Positions 31,570 to 41,613 are shown, counted from the stretch's first letter. The stretch: DNA of 64,000 nt from Dendrophyllia cribrosa (GCA_024195265.1 JAJLRJ010000013.1:9832832-9896831), one strand, 5' to 3'. A program made the numbers and translations. Notes: generated by a model from the letters alone, not told the origin.

Positions 31570-33990
31570 CTATTGTTGACTAGAACTAAAGTAATTTAAC
31601 AATGTTTTTCGCGGCCTCTTGTTGGCCTCTTGGCTGCGCGCGCGATTCCTGGATCGCTTTCTTGAACGGTGAGTTCGCATCGGATCTTCTAAACTCGCGC
31701 AGTCGTCGACGCTTGCACGCAACGGAGTACCACTTGTCATGTCGGCCGTTTGCTGGTCACCATTGTCGTCTCCAAGTAGTGGGACGTCCGAGACGCGCGT
31801 TATCATCGGTGGTGATAGTGGGCAGTATTGTTCCTGGTCGTAGTGTGCAACGTACGATGGCGTTTTTGGCGTTATGAAAATTTCTTCTTCCTCCTCTTCT
31901 TGTTCGTCAAAACTGTGTTGCACGTACGCGAGCGGGAGAGGCTCCGTCAAACTTTTCACCAGGTGTTCTTCTTCTTTTCTAAGGAGACCCAGCATTCGGC
32001 AAACACGCTTTCTTTCGGCCAAGGCTTCTTTGCACCTGAGGGTGCCGAGGTTCGTGTGGTGATTTTTAAGTTTGTCTTGGAGCACTTCTCGGAATGCCTC
32101 CATCGAAGCTGCCGTTTCTTCGTCTAAGCTGGATTGTAGAGCCAACATGCATTCTTGCAGCTCCCTTTCTGTGTTCTGCAGCCACGGTAATTCAAATACT
32201 TTTTTCGCCCTTGTCTTGTTGGCCTCTAGCCGATCCTGGCGTTTCTGTTCTTGAATCTCGGCCAGACTTTCCCTGATGGGCGTGGGGAGCGGTTCTGTGT
32301 CATCGCGTGGCAGCAGCGCTGCGCGCTCACTGGGCACACCTCTCGAAATCAAGCCCTCCTTCCTCCGCTGGTAAAACCACTCGTCCTGCTCTTTGGAGCG
32401 TTCCTTTTCCCGACGACGATTCTCCAGGATGTGGCTGAGGTGCCGGTGCCGCAGCGAGTACGGCGAACTCTGGCCCAGGGCCGTCCTCAAGGCGATTATG
32501 CTCTCGTCGTCCGAATCGTCGTCCACGGTCATTTCTGGGTCGCTGTGGTCTGGTGTGCTCATGCCCATTTCGGAAGACCCGGTGAGGAGATTAGCCAGCG
32601 GTAATGTCCTCAGAACCTCCTTCTCGATCTCTGGCAACGTCCCGTCGTCCTGTTGCGAATCTCGCTCTCTCTCTTCGTCCGAGTCTTCTGAACTTTCGTC
32701 CTCGTCGCTGGCTACACGGGCTTTCGTGGCCGCCCATGCGATGCACTCCATGGGATGTTGACGTAGCCATTGTGCGGCCTTTTTCTTTGGGTTGGGAAGG
32801 CTTTTGAAAACGTAATATCTTAGCCTCCTGTCCATGGCCGTTTGGTCTTCGGGCTTGAACTTTAACTTTTGCTGGGCCGTCATAAACATCGGACAACGGT
32901 TGAAGAAAGACCGAGCCGTCTTGTACTTTACATCGCACGCTGTGTATCCTCCCTGAGTCAATATCTTCCAGTCATCCACGTCCAGCGTCGAAGGAGATGC
33001 CTCGTCCACGAAAATGACCTCCGTTTCTTTCCTGATCATTGCCTTGTTAAAAACCTTCTGCTTTGTAATTGTAGCTACATTGCTGTGGTGCATAATGCCC
33101 AGCATAGGATAAAACAGGCTGGTCTTGCCACTGTCGGCTGCGCCAACTAAACACGGTACTTTTTCCTTGTGCTTCTTTTGATTGAACTTCAGAAGCCGAA
33201 GAAAGTCTTCGCAGAATAATCCAGTGTCACTTTCTGACAGGCTGTTTCGCAGGATCTCTTTGAAGTACTTCGGATTCGGTTCTTTGAACGGGTCGTAGCG
33301 CGAAAAGGCTCTCGGAGTGACTAGGCCCACTTTCTCGGCGGGAATTGGGTCTTTTAAGAACTTTCGTTTTTCGACAGACCAACAGTATCCTTGGTTGACT
33401 TCTATCAGGTTGTAGTCCACAGTGATGGGACGAATGACTTCACAGTCGGGGTCACTCAGCAGGTCGACTACTTTTTTCATATCTCTGATTAGCCTCGACT
33501 TAAAAGCTTCGTTGGCGGCCAAGCTGTTTACAAAAGCCTTCACATCGCACTTGTGGGAAAATGTGTACTTGGCGCCTTCACACTTCTTGTAGATTGTGCC
33601 CCTGTAAAGGGCATAATCTAGCCTTTTTAACGTTATGGCTATGTCGTTAATCAGTACTGTCATTTTGTCTCCAAGCCGAGGCTCTGCTGCATCGCTTAGT
33701 TGCTCTGATGTCGCGGTATCTGGGGTGCTAGAATCCAAGCCAAACCGATCAATTGTCAGTCTTGCATTTTGCATTTTGGTGACGGCCTCCGATAGAGAAG
33801 CCCTGACTGCGGGATGAACGAGGCGCACGCGAACGACATTCTCTGTTCCACATTCGTCTATGTCGATTGAGTCTGGATCGTCTAGTACGTTTTCGACCTC
33901 CGAAATGAAGCAGTGCTGGTAGGAGGCGGTTACAAGCTCTTGCATGAAAGCGTTGCTGTGGTCTTTTAATACTTTGAATAGCTCTTTCAT
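31570..33990 (-). CDS. Superfamily 3 helicase-like protein, 806 aa
   Basis: Intact ORF. Walker A GAADSGKT is at residues 283-290, Walker B EVIFVDE at 324-330, a motif-C-like MFMTAQQ at 368-374, and MDRRLRYY at 386-393 can supply the arginine finger. This order and spacing (about 110 residues) is that of SF3 helicases, hexameric replication helicases of small DNA viruses and some mobile elements. Motif C lacks the usual terminal Asn. The N-terminal 280 residues are unassigned; I see no HUH motif. Residues 430-500 are acidic and low complexity, 525-680 are charged and helical, and 694-703 is a Glu run. The end holds a basic NLS-like stretch (RTHRSRKRSRNRARS, KRPRK) and a PIP-box-like TLLNYF at 796-801. 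Alternatives are an integrated small-DNA-virus replication gene or a domesticated gene. Confidence 0.8.
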   Translation of the reverse strand: MKELFKVLKDHSNAFMQELVTASYQHCFISEVENVLDDPDSIDIDECGTENVVRVRLVHPAVRASLSEAVTKMQNARLTIDRFGLDSSTPDTATSEQLSDAAEPRLGDKMTVLINDIAITLKRLDYALYRGTIYKKCEGAKYTFSHKCDVKAFVNSLAANEAFKSRLIRDMKKVVDLLSDPDCEVIRPITVDYNLIEVNQGYCWSVEKRKFLKDPIPAEKVGLVTPRAFSRYDPFKEPNPKYFKEILRNSLSESDTGLFCEDFLRLLKFNQKKHKEKVPCLVGAADSGKTSLFYPMLGIMHHSNVATITKQKVFNKAMIRKETEVIFVDEASPSTLDVDDWKILTQGGYTACDVKYKTARSFFNRCPMFMTAQQKLKFKPEDQTAMDRRLRYYVFKSLPNPKKKAAQWLRQHPMECIAWAATKARVASDEDESSEDSDEERERDSQQDDGTLPEIEKEVLRTLPLANLLTGSSEMGMSTPDHSDPEMTVDDDSDDESIIALRTALGQSSPYSLRHRHLSHILENRRREKERSKEQDEWFYQRRKEGLISRGVPSERAALLPRDDTEPLPTPIRESLAEIQEQKRQDRLEANKTRAKKVFELPWLQNTERELQECMLALQSSLDEETAASMEAFREVLQDKLKNHHTNLGTLRCKEALAERKRVCRMLGLLRKEEEHLVKSLTEPLPLAYVQHSFDEQEEEEEEIFITPKTPSYVAHYDQEQYCPLSPPMITRVSDVPLLGDDNGDQQTADMTSGTPLRASVDDCASLEDPMRTHRSRKRSRNRARSQEANKRPRKTLLNYFSSSQQ

Positions 33991-34309
33991 CGCAAGCGAT
34001 TCCTTGCCCTCTTGACAGGGAACCTTAAAACAGGAACGAAAAACAGTCGGTTGGGTTTTGAAACATTACACACTCCCTATTTCTTTTTATTCCAAACACT
34101 TTTCGAAAGGAATTTCAAATGATAATAATTGCTACGTTCACCAAAACACGAACAAACAAGCGCTAAGTTTCCAATCTGTAGGACAGTGGCAACATAAATT
34201 TCTCAAAAATGTACAAAGAATCAGTTTTCTCTATCATTCTGTAACTAGTACTGACGGCTATTTGAGGATAATAATCGCGATTTTGATTTGAGACCACATT
34301 ACATAGAGG
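33991..34309. other. Upstream region of the helicase gene
   Basis: Presumed promoter side of the minus-strand helicase. No TATA box or repeat cluster comparable to 28756-29190 is visible, and a 77-aa plus ORF here has no recognisable content. Confidence 0.4.
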
Positions 34310-34450
34310 TTATTCAGCGAAAAGTTGTGTAATACGGCTGAGTGTTTTTACGAGTCTATTTTAACTGTTTCGAGCTTTTAGGCAATAAAAAATTAAAAAA
34401 AAATTGACGCTTAAAATCTCAGCCGTATTACACGGCTTTTCGCTGAATAA
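34310..34450. mobile_element. 141-bp foldback MITE, TTATTCAGCG ends
   Basis: ttattcagcgaaaagttgtg+taatacggctgag pairs with its complement at 34418-34450 over 33 bp with two mismatches. The core ends TTCAGCG/CGCTGAA are flanked by TA, as for mariner-like elements. It lies 320 bp beyond the helicase start codon. Confidence 0.85.
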
Positions 34451-34929
34451 TTTGTTTACTATACGACAGTCACCTTCTCTTAAATCTAAATAACTTTGAA
34501 AGTGTTTTCCCTAGCGCGCGGTCAGAAGAGTTTAATAACGTGTCATAATCACTTCATTTTGTCTGTTATTATTAAATCGTGTTCTTCTACAGCTTAATGG
34601 GTGCAGCAGTAGAAATGAGGTCTTTGCAGCTCAATCAAGTTGCGTCGATGTTACTATGATTATAATCCCAAAAACGTTCATATCAGTTGCCTTAACGTAC
34701 CCTTTAAGCCCAAATTGTGATCAGCATCAAATCTTTTCTTATGATAACAATGCTTCATCAATCAGAAATGTTATGAGGTATATGATCACCCAAGATGAAT
34801 TATTTTTGATATTTTAACACCTCCTCCCACTACTGCTAAAATAAATGTATGGGGACAAGAAAGGAGAATTTGTATTTTTATATTGGGTTTAAAAGGGTTA
34901 AAGATGATAGATAGAAAAGTGTGTACCTG

Positions 34930-35545
34930 ATTTGTAGTTGCCTCCACTCCGCATTCTAGTAGGGCACGGTGAACGGTGATCGGATTGGCGGGAGCACCAT
35001 TTGGCGTGGTTAACGCAATCCAGTAACTTATGGATGGACGCAGTTTTTGATTTATAATTGAGGGATGATTCGATACCCAGCTTTGACTTGATTTACTAGA
35101 AACTTGACTTGTTGTTATGGAATCCTCTTCGCTGTCAACACCATGATCGTCATTTTCGGCCTCGTTTCCACTCTTCTTGTTGGCTCTTTTCTTGGGGCCT
35201 CGCGTGCTGATAGCGCTAAAGAAGAACGCTACGCTTCTAATGCCTATGACAAAAAGTTGAAAAGGTGTGGTTATCGATGGAGGCATTAACTAGATGTACG
35301 GTATACGATTTGTTGAAAGTGAATGTCAAAGGCAAATACAAACCTTGTATTGCTTTGTCGCAAGCATCTCTCGTCTTGCACACCTCATCCCAAGCACATT
35401 GGAGGCCATCTTCGATGTTGCAAACACAGTTAGCGCTCACTACGCTGCATTTGTTAACAATGATCGGACTCAGATAGCATAACGTTGCGCCCTTGATTTT
35501 TTCACTATTCAGTTGGCGACATGGGTAGTTCGTCCTTCGCATCAT
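34930..35545 (-). CDS. Hypothetical protein, two overlapping frames
   Basis: Starting at 35545, one frame (102 aa) encodes a Cys-rich segment (CSVVSANCVCNIEDGLQCAW, CKTRDACDKAIQGLYL) to a stop at 35237. A second frame from 35286 reads FQLFVIGIRSVAFFFSA, possibly a membrane segment, then the basic RGPKKRANKKSGN and an acidic Ser-rich stretch. This frame can end at a donor-like cag|gtacac near 34926. They may be one gene joined by an unseen splice or a frameshift. I do not recognise either part. A TATA box sits just upstream. Confidence 0.35.
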
Positions 35546-35579
35546 CTTTCCACTGACATCGCCCCACGTCAGTGTTCTG

Positions 35580-35588
35580 CTTTTATAG
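35580..35588 (-). promoter_or_regulatory. TATA box (ctataaaag) of the 35545 ORF
   Basis: On the minus strand, ctgctataaaagcagaacac lies about 35-40 bp before the ATG at 35545. The expected start site would leave a 5' leader of only a few bases. It is also consistent with a chance AT-rich match. Confidence 0.4.
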
Positions 35589-36030
35589 CAGACAAACTTG
35601 TGAAATTAATTTGAATAAATATCGGAACGAATGTTTCTTAAAACTCATGTATGTTACAAAAGCTGTGATACTGGTGTGTGCTTCTAATGTTTAAGCCAAA
35701 AATGTATCTCTTGCATTTCATGAACCATTGTGTTTGGGAGTGGTGAGAAACTCGTCAACCAATAAGAACGATTTAAAAGCCATCGCATACCAATCAGGCC
35801 AATGTTAAACGCATACCAAACAATGTAAAAACACCTGGTACAAAACTAACAAGGTGCATTCAACAACGGGTTTAAAAGTTGACACTTGGATACTAATGAG
35901 CAATTCATGATTCCATGAAATCCGTAGGATCCGTAAAATCCATACCCCAAAGGAAGAAATGTTCATGATCTGCTGTACTCAGTTTCCAACAAACAGCACC
36001 CGTGCACTGCAAGTTCCAGCCTCAGCGAGT

Positions 36031-36612
36031 GTCTGTATTCGGGGTGGATACTACGGATTTTACGGATTTTAAGGAAACATGAATGTATAATGACGAAATA
36101 TTGATTTACTTTGTGATAGGAGGGTGGATACTACGGATTTCACGGATTTTACGGAACTATGAATGTATAATGACGATGCATTGATTTACTTTCTGATATG
36201 AGGGTGGATACCATGGATTTTACGGATTTTACGGAAACATGAATGTATAATGACGATGCATTGATTTACTTTCTGATAGGAGGGCGGATACCACGGATTT
36301 TACGGATTTTACGGAACTATGAATGTATAATGACGATGCAATGATTTATTTTCTGATAGGAGGGTGGACACCATGGATTTTACGGATTTCAGGGAAGAAT
36401 AAATACTTCTCTTTATTAATATAAATCTTTTTTTATTTTTAATTTTTTTAATTTAATTTAATTTTTATTTTATTTTAATTTTTTTTATTTTTTTTATTTA
36501 TTTTTTATTTATTTTTATTTTTTTTATTTAAAAAAAATATAAATCTTTTTTCAAAAATAGAATAATTAAAATAATTAAATTAAAATTATTAAATAATTAA
36601 TTTTATAATTAA

Positions 36613-36651
<39 letters not shown>

Positions 36652-36992
36652 TTATATAAAAACTGTTTACAGAGATAAAGAGAAATATAACGATTTTATA
36701 TTTATTTTTCCGAGAAATCCGTGAAATCCGTAAATCCACCCTCCTACCAGAAAGTAAATCATTGCATCGTCATTATACATTCATGTTTCCGTAAAATCCG
36801 CAAAATCCATGGTATACGCCCTCATATCAGAAAGTAAATCAATGCATCGTCATTATACATTCATGTTTCCGTAAAATCCGTAAAATCCATGGTATCCACC
36901 CTCCTATCAGAAAGTAAATCAATGCATCGTCATTATACATTCATGTTTCCGTAAAATCCGTAAAATCCTAAGTATCCACCATTAATACAGAC
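36031..36992. mobile_element. Foldback element with 80-bp tandem arrays in both arms
   Basis: The left arm (36041-36400) has 4.5 units of 80 bp containing gaatgtataatgacgatgca and gattttacggattttacgga (anchors at 36081, 36161, 36241, 36321). The right arm (36713-36985) has about 3.4 units in inverted orientation (anchors 36781, 36861, 36941). The outer ends gtctgtatt / aatacagac are inverted. The centre is low-complexity A/T with an (AT)n run near 36617-36650. Confidence 0.85.
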
Positions 36993-37409
36993 GTTTCATG
37001 AGAGCTGAACTTGCTGTTGATTTCAATTTATGGAACATGTTATTCAGCAGCATTTTCGCGATTGCTGGGATTGGAACTTGCAGTGTGTATGTGTGGTATG
37101 TGAAATAGAATTAATCGAAAGGACAAGTTTATTTCTGAAGACGGACAGGACAGATTTCACGGATTTTGCGGATCTGTTCGTTCCTTTTTTAACCATGCTC
37201 TATAAATCAATAGAGGAACGTTTTGAGCCTCATGTTCTTTTCCAGTGCATGATCGTTAACTCGACATCCAAAGTCGAATGAAATTAAACATAGTCCAGAG
37301 TTAATGTTTTCCGTCTCTGTTCTTAGACACAGGGCATAAATACCAAATTATATGGATTTGTGAAGAAAATGAGGCCAAAAAGAGAAAGGGAACGCAAATT
37401 TTGGGAAAC

Positions 37410-37410
<1 letters not shown>

Positions 37411-37466
<56 letters not shown>
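37411..37466. repeat. (CT)n microsatellite
   Basis: Pure tc dinucleotide run of about 56 bp directly before the LINE fragment. Confidence 0.95.
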
Positions 37467-37470
<4 letters not shown>

Positions 37471-37477
37471 ATATATA

Positions 37478-37990
37478 CAAAATCGAGCGGCGAGAATTAT
37501 AACCCGTAAGGGTTATGATGTAAAATCAATCAATATTCGAAAAGATTTGGGATGGGATGACCTGGAGACTATTAGAAGAAAGCATATAGCGATCCTGATG
37601 TATAAAATTATGAATAGAAGAGCCCCAGGTTATCTCATTGATCTTTTCGAAAAGAGTTATAGCGTTTACACACTTCGTGTGAGCGGAAGTCGATTACTCC
37701 TACCTAAATATAATACTGAATTTGCAAAAGGTAGTAGATTTTCTTTTGTTGGAGCAAAAATATGGAATTCTATTCCATTTAACATCAGATCTGCAAACTC
37801 TCTCTCCGCTTTTAAAACACAGATGAACAATCTCGCTGTCTTCTAGTTAGTGTAATATAGTTAGTGATCATTATTGGATAATTGGAATAGTAAATTTTTT
37901 AGTACACGGCTTTTCTGTAAAGCAGTTAATTCAGTTACTGATGTAAACACCGTGTTGAAATAAAGTTTATTCATTCATTCATTCATTCTC
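37478..37990 (+). mobile_element. CR1/L2-type LINE, 3' fragment
   Basis: The coding piece RAARIITRKGYDVKSINIRK, LGWDDLETIRRKHIAILMYK, APGYLIDLFEKSYSVYTLRV, FVGAKIWNSIPFNIRSANSL runs to a natural stop at 37846. A 3' UTR follows, with aataaagtttattcattcat as the tail. It is 5'-truncated. Confidence 0.85.
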
Positions 37991-38010
37991 TCTCTCTCTT
38001 TATATATATA

Positions 38011-38165
38011 CAGCTATTACAATTAACGTTGTCGGATGAAAAAGGCGAAAAGCCAAGACCGTAAGGTAGTATGGGATTTTTATTCAAAGGCTTTTAACCC
38101 TAACCCATACTACCTTGCGGTCTTGGCTTTAAGCTTTCATCCGACAACGTTTATTGAAATAGCTG
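38011..38165. mobile_element. 155-bp TA-flanked MITE, GTTGTCGG family
   Basis: CAGCTATTACAATTAACGTT+GTCGG and its complement form the ends, with TA at 38009-38010 and 38166-38167. An inner hairpin (gccaagaccgtaaggtagta / tactaccttgcggtcttggc) fills the centre. Confidence 0.85.
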
Positions 38166-38369
38166 TATATAGAAAGAAAGAATATGGACTAGTTCAAACA
38201 CATATATTTGCAACTCCGAGTTTCATGTTTCTCTCATATATATATATAGTGGCAAAAAACTGATATACTATACTAGTGTAAAGAATACTGATAAGATTAA
38301 TAAAAACACTAACTTACATAATAATATCCCATAAAAATTTAAGCTACAATCATAGATGCGTGTTATAGA

Positions 38370-38620
38370 ACCGGAGGTTCTATTTTTGTTCAAGATGTCT
38401 TTTGAAGGCGGTTAAACTACTGAGTTCTCGTATTTCGTTGGGAAGCTCGTTCCAAGCAATGGCACCGCGATAGGAGAAAGATCGTTTCATAAAATTAGTT
38501 TTAGGCTTAGGTAGTTGCAGGTCAAATTTGCTGCCTCTAAGATTGTAGCTATGTACCTCTGAGCTCAGTTTAAACAGATTTTGTAAATAGTCGGGTGCTA
38601 TATAATAACTTATACCCAGT
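38370..38620 (-). mobile_element. LINE C-terminal fragment
   Basis: The minus strand encodes YYIAPDYLQNLFKLSSEVHS, YNLRGSKFDLQLPKPKTNFM and RGAIAWNELPNEIRELSSLT, the RT C-terminus seen in CR1/L2-like LINEs. It abuts a plus-strand LINE at about 38620. Confidence 0.8.
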
Positions 38621-38621
38621 T

Positions 38622-39735
38622 GCGCCGTCTGCTTATAGAAGAAATCACAGCACTGAAACAGCACTTTTGAAAGTAATGAACGATATTCTGTTAAATATGA
38701 ACAAACAGCACGTTACTATCCTTGTATTGCTTGATCTCAGTGCTGCTTTCGATACCGTTGATCATAGCATTCTCATTAACAGATTATCGTCAAAACTTGG
38801 TTTGAATGACACTGCCCTTGCCTGGTTTCGATCTTATTTGTCTGGCCGTTCCCAGCGAGTGTCTGTTCGGGGAGCTGTATCTGATAAGTTTGACCTGCGG
38901 TATGGTGTTCCTCAAGGCTCGTGTCTTGGCCCACTTCTCTTTACAGTTTATGCAAGCGCACTGTTTGATGTCGTGGCGAAGCACCTCCCAACTGTCCATT
39001 GTTATGCCGATGACTCTCAGTTATACATCTCGTTTAGTCCCAAGGCGCACTCTGGCCAGGCTAATGCAGTTGCTTCTATCGAACATTGCATTCATGACAT
39101 CAGGCAGTGGATGTCTCAAGACAATAGGTTGCTCATGAATGATGCCAAAACGGAACTTCTTTTGATCGGCACCAGACAGCAACTCGCTAAAATCACAATT
39201 GATGGCATAACTGTTGGACACTCTGTCATTGCTCCACAATCTCCCGTTCGGAATCTGGGAATAAGGCCATTCATAAACGTGCTCCAACCTATATTTCCGA
39301 ACTTGTATCTTTGAAAGACACAGGGGGTAGGTACTATCTTAGATCGAATAACGGCAAACTTCTCAACATTCCACTATGCAAGTCTCTTTCCACGCTTGGT
39401 GATCGATCTTTTTATATGGCTGCCCCTAAATTATGGAACGATCTTCACCTTTTTATTAGAAATATATCTTCAGTTAATGCTTTCAAGAAGGCTCTTAAAA
39501 CTCATTTATTTCAGAAGGCGTTTCCCAGCTAATTTATTGTTTTATTCTTTTCACAAAGAAGGATTTGTAAATAGGATTTTAAAGATTAATTTAAAGATTA
39601 ATTTTAGAATTTTAGAATAAGAATTAATTGGAATATGTACTAGGATTTTAGGATTTTGTTGAGTCGATGTAATGCGCAGATGAAAATTTCTTTCCCTTTG
39701 CGCAATACAAATCAATAAATATTATTATTATTATA
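38622..39735 (+). mobile_element. CR1/L2-type LINE with internal deletion
   Basis: The RT region is clear: SAYRRNHSTETALLKVMNDI, LLDLSAAFDTVDHSIL (motif A), YGVPQGSCLGPLLFTVYAS (motif B) and HCYADDSQLYISFS (the YADD catalytic motif). After VRNLGI (about 39259) the sequence jumps out of frame to KRAPTYISELVSLKD and APKLWNDLHLFIRNISSVNA, so the thumb region is deleted. The 3' UTR ends at a (tta)n tail near 39720-39740. Confidence 0.9.
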
Positions 39736-40084
39736 TATTATATTATGAAAGACTTTGAACATCATAATCTGCAATTGGTGAATTGTTGTCATTCATTTAG
39801 ATTTGACCAGTTTAGTTCTTCAAGGAGGTCATGAGACCTGACCGAGTAATCTGCTCTAGTTATTATTCGAGCTGCTCTGTTCTGTAGTTTTTGCAATCGA
39901 TCAATGCGTGTTTTAGAGTAGCCTGTGAACAGGCTTCTTATTTGGGGAATTGGGTTAGGTTAAAATCGGCGAGTGAAGCGAGCCGAGCGCGGACTGGGGA
40001 AGAGGGAAGGGGCGGCGAAGCCTGTGGACTCGCCTTTGATGCCGCCGTTCCATGATACCAGAGTCTGATATCATGATATCAGGA

Positions 40085-40243
40085 TTCGCTCCGACGAAGG
40101 GCTAGCGCTCGAAACGTCAGCTATTTGAATCTTTTTACGGTGGTCAATTTACCTTATCGACTCAGTCGATAAAACTAAATTCTCGTGTTTCATCCCCCCA
40201 CCGACGCAGCACCACAGTTTCTCTAGAAACTAACCCCATTCAT
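40085..40243 (+). ncRNA. Hammerhead-ribozyme-like motif in a dispersed repeat
   Basis: The sequence ccgacga-agggctagcgctc-gaaacgtcagc (40091-40121) has the order of a hammerhead core: CUGANGA, here with U changed to C; a 4-bp stem II with a tetraloop; then GAAA. The same 160-bp repeat is present inverted at 61942-62101. Hammerheads with cgacgaagg..cgaaacg cores occur in Penelope-like elements. The core mutation makes activity doubtful. Confidence 0.4.
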
Positions 40244-40382
40244 CTGATATCATGAGCTGATTGGTCAGATCACTTGGTGTTGACGGGTATGCGGTGACAG
40301 ACGACACATGTTGACATCTCAAATACCTTGCGCCTTAAATTTGCATAAATATTCCATTCGCTGGCTCAAATGATAAACAAAC

Positions 40383-40735
40383 ATGACGACTCGTCGCATG
40401 CAATTTTCAGATCTCGATTTTGAGAAGGCTTTGAGCGATTCGTTGCGAAATTTTTCGCTTATACCGAGGCTTAAAGAAGAGCAAAAGCTGTGTCTAAAGT
40501 CTGTGGCAAAAAAGCAAGATGTTTTTGGAATTTTGCCGACTGGATTTAAAAAACAGCAACCATGCTACAGATTATCTGTTGGATGCCAAATCAAACGCTA
40601 TTACAAAACAACGGGGGTTTATCCTAGCTCCACTGGGACACACTACTCAACTACAGAACTTTAATACTAAGGAGCTAAAAATTATTGCATTAATTCATGA
40701 TTTCAATGCAGTGGAATTATAGACAACGGCTTTTT
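40383..40735 (+). pseudogene. RecQ-like helicase N-terminal fragment
   Basis: The ORF reads LKEEQKLCLKSVAKKQDVFG and ILPTGF, the start of a RecQ-type helicase domain in which motif I should continue GKS. Here that triad is replaced, and the frame shifts near 40550 to LLDAKSNAITKQRGFILAP-like text. It lies wholly inside the Mutator-like element, so it looks like a captured host fragment (Pack-MULE style). Confidence 0.7.
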
Positions 40736-41582
40736 GAGACTCGGATCTAAGATGCCTATTACCGTGTGGCCGGAAACACTATAATTCGCCGAGATCAAAA
40801 GGTCAATATCATCGAAGAAAACAAATTCATAACTGTGATCTAAACGCGCAATTCTCTCTGAAGTCTTACTGGAAAAGCTTTATACTTTAGGTTTTTTAAA
40901 TACTTTTTTGCGAAGAGTGGGAGTCGTGTTTTATACTGCTACCGATGCATTCAACAGACTAAAAACATGACAACTTGTTGACATTTTAATTAACTTGTTG
41001 CCAATATAATAACAGGATAATTACTAGGGGGCGGAACGGCGGCATGAAAAGCGAGTCCACAGGCTTCGCCGCCCATTCCCTCTTTCCCAGTCCTCGCTTC
41101 GCTCGCCGATTTTAACCTAACCCAATTCCCCAAAAAGAAGCCTGTTCACAGGCTAGTTTTAGAGCAGTTTCCCCAGACGATACCGCAGTAGTCAAAGTAC
41201 GGCTGTATCAGTGAGTTATAGACAGATTTTAAAGTGACTATATCATTAGTCAAGTTTCTTGTTTTATATAACATACGCAAACCATTGGATACTTTTGAAG
41301 TTACATGTTTATACGCCATATAGGTATGTGCCACCCGATAGGGTAGGGTTTTTTAGGTGCTCAGTCCTTAAATAGGGTATCCTTTTTGGTATTTTTGGTA
41401 TTGTGATCCTTAGATATTCCTTAGATAAGGTCACTAAATTGCAGTATCCACCCCAACGCGCAAAACGAAAAAGATATGGTCTGTTAAAACTGGGCCTTAA
41501 AAAGGGTATCAAATCTCGATTTTCTACCCTTAAATAGGGTCAGGATTTGAGAACCTTGGCGGCACACACCTATCCTACATTG

Positions 41583-41613
41583 TCGGGAGTACCCCCCCCC
41601 CCCCCCCCCCCCC
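41583..41613. repeat. Poly-C tract
   Basis: Run of C of about 23 bases after gtacc, with flanking C/G-rich sequence. Confidence 0.8.

Larger units (their letters stand above)
39919..41155. mobile_element. Mutator-like element, 1237 bp, 9-bp target duplication
   Basis: The ends TAGCCTGTGAACAGGC and GCCTGTTCACAGGCTA extend into long terminal inverted repeats (over 50 bp, including ggggaattgggttaggttaa+aatcggcgag). GTTTTAGAG is duplicated at 39910-39918 and 41156-41164. Nine-bp duplications and long inverted ends are typical of Mutator elements. No MULE transposase is present. The interior carries a repeat copy (40085-40243) and a helicase-derived ORF. Confidence 0.9.
39741..41335 (-). mobile_element. 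LINE fragment interrupted by a Mutator-like element
   Basis: On the minus strand, 41335-41156 encodes VTLKSVYNSLIQPYFDYCGI and VWGNCSKTSL. The reading resumes at 39918 with KTRIDRLQKLQNRAARIITR and SHDLLEELNWSNLNE. Removing the insert and one 9-bp repeat restores continuous LINE sequence. Confidence 0.85.

Noticed and set aside
31602..33150. Plus-strand ORFs of 60-122 aa opposite the helicase
   Set aside because: Antisense shadows of the 806-aa helicase ORF.
36031..36992. CRISPR array
   Set aside because: 80-bp tandem units without distinct spacers, in inverted arms, in a eukaryotic context.
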